Below, one piece after another: positions 35,046 to 43,495 of a stretch of DNA of 64,000 bases. Source of the stretch: Actinomadura rifamycini DSM 43936 (GTDB taxonomy: Bacteria; Actinomycetota; Actinomycetes; Streptosporangiales; Streptosporangiaceae); NCBI RefSeq assembly GCF_000425065.1, contig NZ_AULB01000029.1, positions 1 through 64,000 of the forward strand, written 5' to 3'. Both the position numbers and the translations under genes were made by a program. How positions within the stretch are numbered: the first letter of the stretch is position 1; each line of letters opens with the position of its first letter. Below the pieces are notes generated by a model. The model was given only the letters and a program-made list of their open reading frames with translations, searched no databases and was not told the origin of the DNA.

Positions 35046-36292
35046 GCGGTCCCGCCGGGCGCCGGGAGCGCGGCGGTGTCCGCGGGCGTGAACTCGAACA
35101 GCCGCTCGGCGTTGCCGCGCAGGATCTTGTACTGGGTCTCGGCCGGCAGCCCGGCCAGCCGCTCGTGCGCGAGCTTGATCGAGTGCGGCCAGGTCGAGTC
35201 GGAGTGCGGGTAGTCGGTCTCGATCATCACGTTGTCCTCGCCGATGAGGTCGAGGTTGCGCAGCCCCGCGATGTCGTCGATGAAGCACCCGTAGACGTGG
35301 TCGCGGAACGACTGCCGGATGTCGAAGTTCAGGTAGTCGATCGTCTGCGCGCCGCCGTCCCTGCGCTCCTGCTTGCTGCCCTTGCCGGGGTCGTAGTCGA
35401 CGCCGCGCTGCACCCAGTACCGCTGCTTGTCGATGACCTGCTCGGCCCGCTCCAGGAAGTACGGGATCCAGCCGATGTTGCCCTCGGCGAGGGAGATCTT
35501 GAGGTTCGGGAACCGCTCGAACACGCCGCTGAACAGCCAGTCGAGCATGGTGCCGGACGTCCGCACCGCGCCCCACGACAGGTTCGCCATGAAGGACGTG
35601 TCCTTGTTGATGGACGGGATCTGCGACGACGAGCCGACGTGCATGCAGATGACGACGCCGCATTCCTCGGCGGCCTGGAAGAACGGGTCCCAGTAGCGGT
35701 CCGGGTCGTTGATGGTGGGCAGGCCGAGCGGTTCGGGGTTCTCGCTGAACGCGACGGCCCGCACGCCCCGTGCGGCGACCCGCCGCACCTCGGCCGCCGC
35801 CTTCTGCGGGTCCCACAGCGGGATGAGGGTGAGCGGGATGTACCGGCCGGGGGCCGCCGCGCACCACTCGTCGATCATCCAGTTGTTGTACGCCTCGATG
35901 CAGGCGAGGCCGAGTTCCTTGTCCGCGCCGCGGTAGAACGTCTGGCCGCAGAACGCGGGGAACGTCGGGAAGGTCATCGAGGCGAGGATCCCGGCCTCGT
36001 TCATGTCCTCCGCGCGGGCGACCGGGTCGTAGCAGCCGGGCCGCATCTCGTTGTAGCCGAGCGGCTCGGGGCTGTAGCTGCTCTTGTCGCGGCCGATGCA
36101 GGCGGACAGCCCGCTCGCCCGCATCTCGAAGTCGAGGTAGTACCAGGTGCCCTTGCCGTCCGCGTCGATCTCGAGGCGGGGGCCGCGCTCGCGGTGCTTG
36201 GCGGGCAGCCAGCGCTGCCACAGGTGGCCCGGCTCCAGGACGTGGTCGTCGACGGAGATCAGCCAGTTCAGGTCGGGAGTCGCTTGCGTCAT
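35042..36292 (-). CDS. Amidohydrolase family 2 (TIM-barrel, ACMSD-like)
   Basis: A 416-residue metal-dependent TIM-barrel protein. Motifs: SVDDHVLEP near residue 13 in place of the usual DxHxH, a middle His (VVICMHVG), and the late ETDYPHSDSTWP with the conserved metal-site aspartate. Members hydrate, hydrolyse or decarboxylate ring and acid substrates. In this operon a ring-cleavage or decarboxylation step is plausible. It precedes the thiolase-like gene with a GTGA overlap and follows the MFS gene after 48 bp. Confidence 0.87.
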   Translation of the reverse strand: MTQATPDLNWLISVDDHVLEPGHLWQRWLPAKHRERGPRLEIDADGKGTWYYLDFEMRASGLSACIGRDKSSYSPEPLGYNEMRPGCYDPVARAEDMNEAGILASMTFPTFPAFCGQTFYRGADKELGLACIEAYNNWMIDEWCAAAPGRYIPLTLIPLWDPQKAAAEVRRVAARGVRAVAFSENPEPLGLPTINDPDRYWDPFFQAAEECGVVICMHVGSSSQIPSINKDTSFMANLSWGAVRTSGTMLDWLFSGVFERFPNLKISLAEGNIGWIPYFLERAEQVIDKQRYWVQRGVDYDPGKGSKQERRDGGAQTIDYLNFDIRQSFRDHVYGCFIDDIAGLRNLDLIGEDNVMIETDYPHSDSTWPHSIKLAHERLAGLPAETQYKILRGNAERLFEFTPADTAALPAPGGTA

Positions 36293-36340
36293 GACGGGTC
36301 GTTCCCTTTCGTCTTCGGTGCGGGACGGGCGGTGCCGGGG

Positions 36341-37810
36341 TCACGCCTCGGCGGGGGCGGGCTCCGGTTCGGCCGCCGTCGTGCGGCCGCCGCGGATGAA
36401 CAGGGCGAGGACGGTGCCTGCGAGGGACAGGCACGTGAAGATCACCACGGTGGTGACGAAGGAGCCCTGCGTCGGGATGTGGGTGCCCTCGACGGTCGAG
36501 GTCGCGAGGATCACCGAGGTGACGGCGAGGCCGCAGGCGACGCCGGTGTTGAGCGTGACGCGGTTGACCCCGGTGGCCTCGCCGGTGTTGCGCACCGGCA
36601 CCGCCTCGACGACCAGGATCGGCAGCGCGGTCAGCGCGAAGCCGTTGGCGAGGCCGGTGAGGCACAGGCAGAACATGGTGCCGGCGAGGGACTTGTCCAG
36701 GAACATCCAGAGGAAGATGCCGACGGCGTAGATGAGGGTGCCGAGGACCAGGCAGGGGCGGGCGCCCATCTTCCCGGCGATCCGCCCGCTCGCGATCGCC
36801 CCGGCGTAGGCGACGACCGCGACGACGAGCAGCACGTACCCGGCGTCCGTCGGGGACAGCCCGAGCCCGACCGGCGCCGTCTCGGGCAGCTGCAGGACCA
36901 TGTGCGACAGGATCGACACCGCGCCCATCGGCCCGGCGCCCACCATGAAGGCCGCCGCGGTCGCCAGCGCCACCTTCCGGTTCCGGAACAGGTCGATGCT
37001 GACGAGCGGCTCCGGCGTGCGCCGCTCCCAGGCGACCCAGGCGAGCAGGACGGCGGCGCCGACCGCGATCGACAGGATCACCCGCGGGTCGCTCCAGCCC
37101 CAGTCCTCGGTCTGGCTGACGCCGAGCAGGATGCCGCCGACGCCCGGGGCGAGCAGCAGGGCGCCGACCACGTCGACCGACGGCCGGGGCGCGATGCCCG
37201 GGGTGCGGGGCAGCGCGAACAGCGCGATCAGCGCGGCGGCCGCGCCCATCGCGGTGGCCGCGACGAACATGTTCCGCCAGCCGCCGTGGTCGATGAGCAG
37301 GCCGGCGAGGAGCGATCCCGCGCCGGTGCAGACGGGCACGACGCCGCCGAGCAGCGACATCGTGAACGGGACGTGGCGTTCGGGCAGCAGTTCGCGGACG
37401 AGCCCGAACGACAGCGGCAGCGCGCCCGCCGCCATCCCCTGCACGCCGCGGCCGGCGACCACCAGCCACAGCGAGGTGGCGAGGACGCTGATCAGCGACC
37501 CGACGGCCGCGATCGCCAGCACGGCGACGAGCACGTTGCGGCGGCCGAAGATGTCGCCGAGCCGTCCGGCGGTCGCGGCCGACACCGCGCCGACCAGCAG
37601 GTAGGCGGTGCCGGTCCAGCCGACGGCCGCGGAGTCGGCCTCGAAGACCCGCATGAACGTCGGGATGGCGGCGAGCGCCATCGCGGTCTCGAAGACGGCG
37701 AAGATCTCGATGGCGACCAGGGCCGCGACGATGCCGGCGGGCCCGAGCCCGCCGGGGGACGCGGGCGGCGGGGCCTTCTCCGGCGGTGGACGGTCGGGGG
37801 TGGTGGTCAC
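36341..37810 (-). CDS. MFS transporter (DHA2-like)
   Basis: A 489-residue membrane protein with about 14 hydrophobic segments, the MFS loop motif AGRLGDIFGRRNVL at about 82, and LVVAGRGVQGMAAGALP. It lies inside the catabolic operon, so it may import the carbon source or export a product. The GTG start follows AGGAGG. The C-terminus is a short Glu/Pro/Ala-rich tail. Confidence 0.88.
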   Translation of the reverse strand: MTTTPDRPPPEKAPPPASPGGLGPAGIVAALVAIEIFAVFETAMALAAIPTFMRVFEADSAAVGWTGTAYLLVGAVSAATAGRLGDIFGRRNVLVAVLAIAAVGSLISVLATSLWLVVAGRGVQGMAAGALPLSFGLVRELLPERHVPFTMSLLGGVVPVCTGAGSLLAGLLIDHGGWRNMFVAATAMGAAAALIALFALPRTPGIAPRPSVDVVGALLLAPGVGGILLGVSQTEDWGWSDPRVILSIAVGAAVLLAWVAWERRTPEPLVSIDLFRNRKVALATAAAFMVGAGPMGAVSILSHMVLQLPETAPVGLGLSPTDAGYVLLVVAVVAYAGAIASGRIAGKMGARPCLVLGTLIYAVGIFLWMFLDKSLAGTMFCLCLTGLANGFALTALPILVVEAVPVRNTGEATGVNRVTLNTGVACGLAVTSVILATSTVEGTHIPTQGSFVTTVVIFTCLSLAGTVLALFIRGGRTTAAEPEPAPAEA

Positions 37811-37972
37811 GGGTCCTCCTGGGCGCGTGGGGTGGGCTGGAGGCGGGGCGAGCGGAGGCGGGGGGCCGGGCGGCGGAGCCGGGCACGGGGCGGGGGCGCG
37901 CGCGAAGAGGAGCGAGGGCGAAAGGGGAGCGGGACGAGGGGCCGCGGAGGAGGGGCCGCGGAGGAGGGGCGC
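37811..37972. repeat. G-rich spacer with 14-bp tandem repeat
   Basis: This 162-bp gap between the CoA-transferase and MFS genes is almost all purine/G on the plus strand. At 37936-37970 a 14-bp unit (GAGGGGCCGCGGAG) occurs twice and a half more. The mRNA strand would be C-rich. I see no gene in it. Confidence 0.7.
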
Positions 37973-39220
37973 TCAGAGCACCGCGGCGTCCTTGAGCGCG
38001 AGGATCGCCTCCCAGTCGTAGCCGAGTTCCAGAAGCACCTGCTCGGAGTGCTCGGCGTGCTCGGGGGCGCGGGTCAGGTCCGGGACGCGCTCGTCGAACT
38101 GCACGGGCGCGCTCATCAGCCGGACCTCGGTGCCGTCGTGGTCGACGGGGACGGCGTAGCCGTTCGCGGCCACCTGGGGGTCGTCGGCCGTCTCCCGCAT
38201 CGTGCGCAGCACCTCCCACGGGGCCTCGAAGCCCGCGAACCGGCGCCGCCAGTCGGCGAGGGCGCGGGCGGCGAACACGGACTCGAGCTCCGCGACGCAC
38301 GCGTCGTAGTTCGCGGTCCGGGCCTTCGCGTCGGCGAACCGCTCGTCGTCGACGAGGTCGGGGCGGTCGACATGCCGGCACAGGCCGGGCCACCAGCGGT
38401 CCGACTCGATCATCATCAGCGCGATCCAGCGGCCGTCGGACGTCCGGTACCCGCGGGCGATCGGGTTCGCCGACCGGCCCGACTGCACGGGGAACTCGCG
38501 TTCGAGGCCCCAGCTGTAGAGGATCGCGCTCGAGTGCTGCCACAGCGCGGTGCCGAGCAGGGAGACGTCCACGAGCGCCCCCTCGCCCGTCCGCTCCCGG
38601 CGGAACAGCGCGGCGGCGATCCCGAACGCGAGGTTCATCGCCCCGGCCTTGTCGCCGAACGCGGGCGGCTGCGGCAGCGGGCGGTCGGCGTCCGGCGCGG
38701 TCAGCGCGGACGCGATCCCGCCGCGCATCCAGTACGAGGTGAAGTCGTACCCGCCCCGGTCGGCGTCCTCGCCGCGCGGGCCCTGCCCGGTGGCGCGGGC
38801 GTACACGATGCGCGGGTTGCGGGCCCGGACCGCGTCCTCGTCGAAGCCGAGCCGCTTCCTCGCGGGACCCCGGAAGTTCGTCACGAACACGTCCGCGCGG
38901 TCGACGAGCTCCATGAGCAGCCCCCGGCCGCGCGGGTCGCGCAGGTTCAGCCCGACGCTGCGCTTGCCCCGGTTGGTCTGCGCGGTGACGATGTTGACCC
39001 CGCCGAAGGACGGGACGACGCCGGACGACGCGAGCCCGCGCTGCGGGTCGCCGGCGACCGGGTCCTCGATCTTGATGACGGACGCGCCGAAGTCGGCGAG
39101 CACGGCGGCCGCCGCGGGCGCGAACGTCCACTGCGCGACCTCCAGCACCCGGACGCCGTCGAAGACCGGCGCCTGGGGGACCGGCGCCGGGGGGCCCGCC
39201 GCCCGCTCGGCCGGGCTCAT
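37973..39220 (-). CDS. Class III CoA-transferase (CaiB/BaiF family)
   Basis: A 415-residue family III CoA-transferase. Motifs: GVRVLEVAQWTFAPAAAAVLADFGA at the start, VIKIEDPVAGD with the catalytic Asp region, RGKRSVGLNL, and later GYRTSDGRWIAL. It moves CoA between acids and would activate the carbon source or an intermediate. The ATG at 39220 overlaps the stop of a 27-codon ORF (ATGA), suggesting coupled translation. It is the first large gene of the left operon. Confidence 0.9.
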   Translation of the reverse strand: MSPAERAAGPPAPVPQAPVFDGVRVLEVAQWTFAPAAAAVLADFGASVIKIEDPVAGDPQRGLASSGVVPSFGGVNIVTAQTNRGKRSVGLNLRDPRGRGLLMELVDRADVFVTNFRGPARKRLGFDEDAVRARNPRIVYARATGQGPRGEDADRGGYDFTSYWMRGGIASALTAPDADRPLPQPPAFGDKAGAMNLAFGIAAALFRRERTGEGALVDVSLLGTALWQHSSAILYSWGLEREFPVQSGRSANPIARGYRTSDGRWIALMMIESDRWWPGLCRHVDRPDLVDDERFADAKARTANYDACVAELESVFAARALADWRRRFAGFEAPWEVLRTMRETADDPQVAANGYAVPVDHDGTEVRLMSAPVQFDERVPDLTRAPEHAEHSEQVLLELGYDWEAILALKDAAVL

Positions 39221-39300
39221 GCCGGCCGCGCCGCGGCGCGGTGCGCGGGCCGCGCGACCGGGGTGGGCGGAATGGCGTGACCGAATGGCTCTGCCCGCAT
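39217..39300 (-). CDS. Short ORF (27 aa) translationally coupled to the CoA-transferase
   Basis: An ATG at 39300 preceded by GAGGAG at ideal spacing opens a 27-residue frame (begins MRAEPFGHAIPP, Pro/Ala/Arg/His-rich) that ends in TGA overlapping the CoA-transferase ATG. The CoA-transferase itself has no clear ribosome site, so this small ORF probably delivers ribosomes to it. No homologue is recognised. Confidence 0.5.
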   Translation of the reverse strand: MRAEPFGHAIPPTPVARPAHRAAARPA

Positions 39301-39415
39301 GGTGCTGTCTCCTCGAAGGGGGTGGCCGCAAGCGGCGCGAGCACGGCGCCGATCGCTGCTTCGTCGGGGCGAACGAAAGTCACCGTAACCAGTAGAAGTG
39401 CATATGTCCATAGGT

Positions 39416-39428
39416 AGAAGCCGCTTCT
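39416..39428. promoter_or_regulatory. AGAAGC palindrome, candidate operator
   Basis: AGAAGC-C-GCTTCT is a perfect inverted repeat in the 388-bp gap between the two divergent catabolic operons. Another AGAAG half-site is at 39394-39398 and a related element at 39516-39530, so this may be a multi-site TetR target. Confidence 0.5.
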
Positions 39429-39515
39429 CCGATAGCAAACCGCCAAGGTGATCAAGCCGCAGCCGCCTGCGGTGTGCGATGTCCGGACTAGCGCGTTGAC
39501 CTGGTCAGGATTATG

Positions 39516-39559
39516 GAGAAGCTCATTCTCTTGACGCGGTAGTCGCCGCCGCTTATGGT
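39516..39559 (+). promoter_or_regulatory. Candidate promoter with overlapping operator for the SDR operon
   Basis: GAGAA-GCTCA-TTCTC (39516-39530) abuts a TTGACG -35 box (39531-39536); 17 bp later TATGGT (39554-39559) fits a TANNNT -10 box. Transcription would run to the SDR gene at 39689. The rest of the 39301-39688 gap shows no gene. Confidence 0.5.
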
Positions 39560-39688
39560 GAGCCCACCCGACCGATCGCCCGCCCGACGCGGCGCCGAGC
39601 GCTCCCGGGTGTCTTTTCCGGCCATTTCCCGCACATTCCTCGGAAACCCGAGAACCGCGCACGAGCACTCATACGGAGGCGCCGAATC

Positions 39689-40504
39689 ATGGGCCAACTG
39701 GACGGCAAGGTCGCGTTCATCACCGGAGCCGGCCGCGGGCAGGGACGCTCGCACGCGGTGCTGCTCGCCGAGCACGGCGCGGACGTGATCGCCGTCGACA
39801 TCGGCGCCGACATCCCGACCGTCCCCTACCCGATGGCGACCCCCGACGACCTCGCCGAGACCGCCCGGCTGGTCGAGGCGGCCGGGCGGCGCTGCGTGAC
39901 CGGACTCGCCGACGTCCGCGACATCCGCGCCCTGGACAAGGCGCTCGAACACGGCATGGCCGAACTCGGCGGCGTCGACATCGTCCTCGCCAACGCGGGC
40001 GTCCTGCACAGCGACCGCACCGAGACCACCCTGGAGCAGGCCGCCGCGCGGTGGGACGACGCCGTGGGCGTGATGCTCACCGGCGTGTTCAACACGCTCA
40101 AGGTCGTCCAGCGGCCGCTCGTCGACCAGGGGCGGGGCGGCGCGATCGTGATCACCGGGTCGACGGCCGGCCTCAAGGGCATGACGGACGGCTCCGGCGG
40201 CATGTCCGGCTACAACGCGGCCAAGCACGGCGTCGTCGGCCTCGCGAAGGGGTTCGCGCGGCTGCTCGGCCCGCACAACGTGCGCGTCAACGTCGTCCAC
40301 CCCACGGCCGTCGACACCTACATGATCAACAACCCGCACTCGCCGATGACCTCCGCGAGCGGCGCCGCCGCCCTCGCCCGGGTGCTGCCGGTCGACCGCC
40401 TCCAGCCGATCGACGTCAGCCGCGCGATCCTGTGGCTGGTGTCGGACGCCGCGTACGCCGTGACCGGCGCGGCGCTCCCCGTCGAAGCCGGCGTGAGCCT
40501 CTGA
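39689..40504 (+). CDS. Mycofactocin-coupled SDR family oxidoreductase
   Basis: A 271-residue short-chain dehydrogenase with the N-terminal pattern GKVAFITGAGRGQGRSHAV, long loop ADIPTVPYPMATPDDL, catalytic Ser (ITGSTAG) and YNAAK, and NNPHSPM near the end. The RGQGRSHA motif and the insert after beta-2 mark the mycofactocin-associated group, whose NAD is not exchanged freely and which needs mycofactocin as electron carrier. It probably oxidises an alcohol intermediate to the aldehyde used by the next gene. No mft genes are in the window. Confidence 0.88.
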   Translation: MGQLDGKVAFITGAGRGQGRSHAVLLAEHGADVIAVDIGADIPTVPYPMATPDDLAETARLVEAAGRRCVTGLADVRDIRALDKALEHGMAELGGVDIVLANAGVLHSDRTETTLEQAAARWDDAVGVMLTGVFNTLKVVQRPLVDQGRGGAIVITGSTAGLKGMTDGSGGMSGYNAAKHGVVGLAKGFARLLGPHNVRVNVVHPTAVDTYMINNPHSPMTSASGAAALARVLPVDRLQPIDVSRAILWLVSDAAYAVTGAALPVEAGVSL

Positions 40505-41949
40505 TGACCCCCCGCTCCTACGTGGACGGCGCCCGCGCCGGCTCCGGGCCGCCGCTGCGGGTCGAGAACCCCGCCGACCTGTCCGCGGTCGCCGACGTCC
40601 CCGCGGCGGAGCCCGCCGACTTCGAACGGGCCGTGCACGCCGCCCGCCGCGCCTTCGACGGCGACTGGTCCCGGACGCCCGCGGCCGAGCGCGCCGCCCT
40701 CGTCCTGCGGTTCCTGGACGCCCTCGAAGCGCGCCGCGCGCCCCTCGAGGACACGATCGTCGCCGAGACCGGCGCGCTCGCCGCGTCCGTCCGCACCCTG
40801 CACGTGAGCGGCGCGATCGCGCAGGCCCGCGACGCCGTCCGGCTGCACGCGGCGCTGCCCGCCGAGGAGCACAACCCGGTCCCGCTGGACGCGCTCGTCA
40901 CCGGCGGCCGCGTCGCCGCGAGCGTCCTGGCCTGGGAGCCGCTCGGCGTCGTCGCCGCGATCCCCGCCTACAACGTGCCGCTGTTCCTCGCCCTGTGGAA
41001 GACCGTCCCGGCGCTCCTCGCGGGCAACACCGTCGTGCTGCGGCCGAGCCCGCTCGCGCCCCTCGCCGTGCTCGCGGTCGGCGAGGCCGCCCACGAGGCC
41101 GGGTTCCCGCCCGGCACGGTGAACGTGCTGGCCGAGCCGGGCAGCGCGGGCGCCGAACTGCTCACGACGATGCCGCAGGTCGACGCCGTGTCGTTCACCG
41201 GCTCGGCCGCCGTCGGCGCGGCGATCGCCGCGCAGGCGGCGCCCACCCACAAGCGCGTCATGCTCGAACTCGGCGGCAAGTCCGCCGCGATCTACCTGCC
41301 GGACGCCGTCGACCGCGCCGCCGCCGGGATCACGACCGTCATGCGGGCGATGGCGGGCCAGGGCTGCGCCCTGCAGACCCGCGTGCTCGTCCCCGAACAC
41401 CTGAAGAAGCGGGTCCTGGACGACGCCGCCGACGCCGTCGCCGCGCTCCGCCTCGGCGACCCCCGCGACCCGTCCACCGAGGTCGGCCCCCTCGTCAGCG
41501 CCGCGCAGACCGCCCGCTGCGCCGAGCACGTCGCGGCCGCGCGAGCACACGGCGGACGCGTCGTCGCGGGCGGCCGGGCCCGGCCCGACCTCGGCGGCCA
41601 CTTCTTCGAGCCCACGGTCGTCGACCTCGCCGACACCGCCAACCCCCTCGCCCAGGAGGAGACGTTCGGCCCGGTCGTCTCCGTGCTCGGCTACCGCGAC
41701 CCCGACCACGCCGTCGCCCTCGCCAACGACACCGTCTACGGGCTGTCCGGGGCGGTGTACGGGCCCGCGGACGAGGCGCTCGCCCTCGCCCGGCGGGTCC
41801 GCGCCGGGACCGTGTTCGTCAACGGCGGCTACATCGGCGCGTTCGCGTCCTCCGGCGGCCGCCGGCACAGCGGCGACTGGCGCGAGCGCGGCCGCGAGGG
41901 CATCCGGGCCTACCAGCAGGCCAAACACGTCACGGCCGTGAGCGCCTGA
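40504..41949 (+). CDS. Aldehyde dehydrogenase
   Basis: A 481-residue NAD(P)-dependent aldehyde dehydrogenase. Motifs: PAYNVPLFLALWKTVPAL, VSFTGSAAVG, ELGGKSA with catalytic Glu near 260, and the nucleophile region GQGCALQTR with the active Cys near 295; later EETFGPVVSV. It would turn the SDR product into the acid that the acyl-CoA ligase activates. Its ATG overlaps the SDR stop by one base (TGATG). Confidence 0.93.
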   Translation: MTPRSYVDGARAGSGPPLRVENPADLSAVADVPAAEPADFERAVHAARRAFDGDWSRTPAAERAALVLRFLDALEARRAPLEDTIVAETGALAASVRTLHVSGAIAQARDAVRLHAALPAEEHNPVPLDALVTGGRVAASVLAWEPLGVVAAIPAYNVPLFLALWKTVPALLAGNTVVLRPSPLAPLAVLAVGEAAHEAGFPPGTVNVLAEPGSAGAELLTTMPQVDAVSFTGSAAVGAAIAAQAAPTHKRVMLELGGKSAAIYLPDAVDRAAAGITTVMRAMAGQGCALQTRVLVPEHLKKRVLDDAADAVAALRLGDPRDPSTEVGPLVSAAQTARCAEHVAAARAHGGRVVAGGRARPDLGGHFFEPTVVDLADTANPLAQEETFGPVVSVLGYRDPDHAVALANDTVYGLSGAVYGPADEALALARRVRAGTVFVNGGYIGAFASSGGRRHSGDWRERGREGIRAYQQAKHVTAVSA

Positions 41950-41970
41950 CCCCCCCACGGGAGAAACCAG

Positions 41971-43251
41971 ATGCTAGACGAGATCGCCCGGCTCGACCCG
42001 ATCAAGATCCGCACCCTCTTCGACACCGGCGGCGAGTACCGGCGCTCCCGGTCCGGCGGCGACTTCGCCGTCGACTTCCACGCCGGGCTGCGCCGCGCCC
42101 GCGAGACCGGGCCCGTCCACGAGGGGACGGTCGAGCAGGTGCTCGGCCTGCCGCACCCGGCGCCCGTCGCCGGACGGGCGCGGCCCGCGGCGGGCTTCTC
42201 GGTGTTCGACTACGCCACCGCGAACGCCGTGTTCCGCGACCCCGACACGTTCGGCTCCGAGGCGATGCAGAGCACGTTCGACACGTTCGGGCGCAACATC
42301 CTCGGCATGGGCGGCGCCGAGCACGCCCGCCACCGCGCGGTCGTCCAGCCGTCCTTCAACCGCAACATGATGCGGTGGTGGGCCGATCGCTGGATCGACG
42401 GCATCACCCGCACCCTGCTCGACCGGATCGAGCCGCGCGGCTCCGCCGACCTCAACCTCGAGTTCTGCGCCCTGCTGCCGCTGCTGACCATCACCGGCAG
42501 CTTCGGCGTCGGCATGGACGACACGCTGCGGCTCCGCGAGCTGATCGAGCAGATGATCGGCGCCACCGTCGAGCGGGACGACCGGATCGCCGCCGCCGCC
42601 GAGGCGGGGGACATCCTCGGGCCGGTCATCGCCGACCGCCGCACCGCGCCCCGCGACGACCTCATCAGCAGGCTGCTCAACGAGACGATCCGCGACGAGG
42701 ACGGCACCCGGCGCGGCCTCACCGACGCCGAGATCCTCGCGTTCGCCCGGCTGATCCTCACCGCCGGGTCCGGGACGACCTGGCGGCAGCTCGGCATCAC
42801 GCTGTGGGCGCTGCTGAACGCCCCCGACCAGCTCGACGCCGTCCGCCGCGACCGCGCGCTCGTCCGCAACGCCATCGAGGAGTCGCTGCGCTGGGAGGTC
42901 ACCGACCCGACCTTCTACCGCACCGCGACCCGCGACACCGAACTCGCCGGCGTCCCCGTACCCGCGGGGTCCCGCGTCGCGCTCTGCCTCACCGCCGCCA
43001 ACCATGACCCGGACCGGTGGGACGACCCCGAGCGGTTCGACGTGCACCGCCCGCTCCGCCCCCACCTGTCGTTCGCCGGCGGCCCCCACGTGTGCCTCGG
43101 CATGCACCTCGCCCGCGCCGAGATGGCCGTCGCGCTCAACGCGATCCTCGATCGCCTGCCGAACCTGCGCTGGGCCCCGGACGCCGTCCGTCCCGTCCTC
43201 ATGGGCCTGCACTGGCGCGGCCCGAGCGACCTCCCGGTGGTGTTCGGATGA
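41971..43251 (+). CDS. Cytochrome P450
   Basis: A 426-residue soluble bacterial P450. The heme loop FAGGPHVCLG near residue 369 gives the axial Cys; the I-helix reads LTAGSGTTW with a Gly where an acidic residue is usual before the Thr pair; EESLRWE gives the ExxR. It hydroxylates an alkyl or ring carbon, probably the first step of the pathway, producing the alcohol for the mycofactocin SDR. A ferredoxin gene follows with 4-bp overlap (ATGA). Confidence 0.95.
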   Translation: MLDEIARLDPIKIRTLFDTGGEYRRSRSGGDFAVDFHAGLRRARETGPVHEGTVEQVLGLPHPAPVAGRARPAAGFSVFDYATANAVFRDPDTFGSEAMQSTFDTFGRNILGMGGAEHARHRAVVQPSFNRNMMRWWADRWIDGITRTLLDRIEPRGSADLNLEFCALLPLLTITGSFGVGMDDTLRLRELIEQMIGATVERDDRIAAAAEAGDILGPVIADRRTAPRDDLISRLLNETIRDEDGTRRGLTDAEILAFARLILTAGSGTTWRQLGITLWALLNAPDQLDAVRRDRALVRNAIEESLRWEVTDPTFYRTATRDTELAGVPVPAGSRVALCLTAANHDPDRWDDPERFDVHRPLRPHLSFAGGPHVCLGMHLARAEMAVALNAILDRLPNLRWAPDAVRPVLMGLHWRGPSDLPVVFG

Positions 43252-43487
43252 CCGACCGCGCCGACACCGGCCCCACCGAAGACACCGACCGCACCGGGGC
43301 CGCCGCCATCTGGGTCACGCCGGAGACGTGCGCGGGCACCGGCATGTGCGGCTTCTACGCGCCGGACACCTTCGGGCTGGACGACGACGGCAGAGTGACG
43401 ATCCTGGACGAACGGGGCGACCCGCCGGCCGACGTCCGCAACGCCGCCGAGGCGTGCCCCACCCGCTCGATCCGTCTCCGACCGTAG
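43248..43487 (+). CDS. 3Fe-4S-type ferredoxin
   Basis: A 79-residue small ferredoxin. Cluster ligands are the Cys pair in TCAGTGMCGFYAPDTF and the Cys of EACPTRSI, the P450-partner 3Fe-4S pattern. The ATG overlaps the P450 stop. It should deliver single electrons to the adjacent P450; no reductase gene is in this operon. Confidence 0.92.
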   Translation: MTDRADTGPTEDTDRTGAAAIWVTPETCAGTGMCGFYAPDTFGLDDDGRVTILDERGDPPADVRNAAEACPTRSIRLRP

Positions 43488-43495
43488 GAGCCGCC

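Noticed and set aside
37936..37970. Tandem repeats as a CRISPR array
   Set aside because: The units are 14 bp with no spacers, and no cas genes are present.
33885..39668. A single giant minus-strand frame spanning several genes
   Set aside because: Only its last part reads as the thiolase-like protein; the rest runs out of frame through the amidohydrolase, MFS and CoA-transferase genes.
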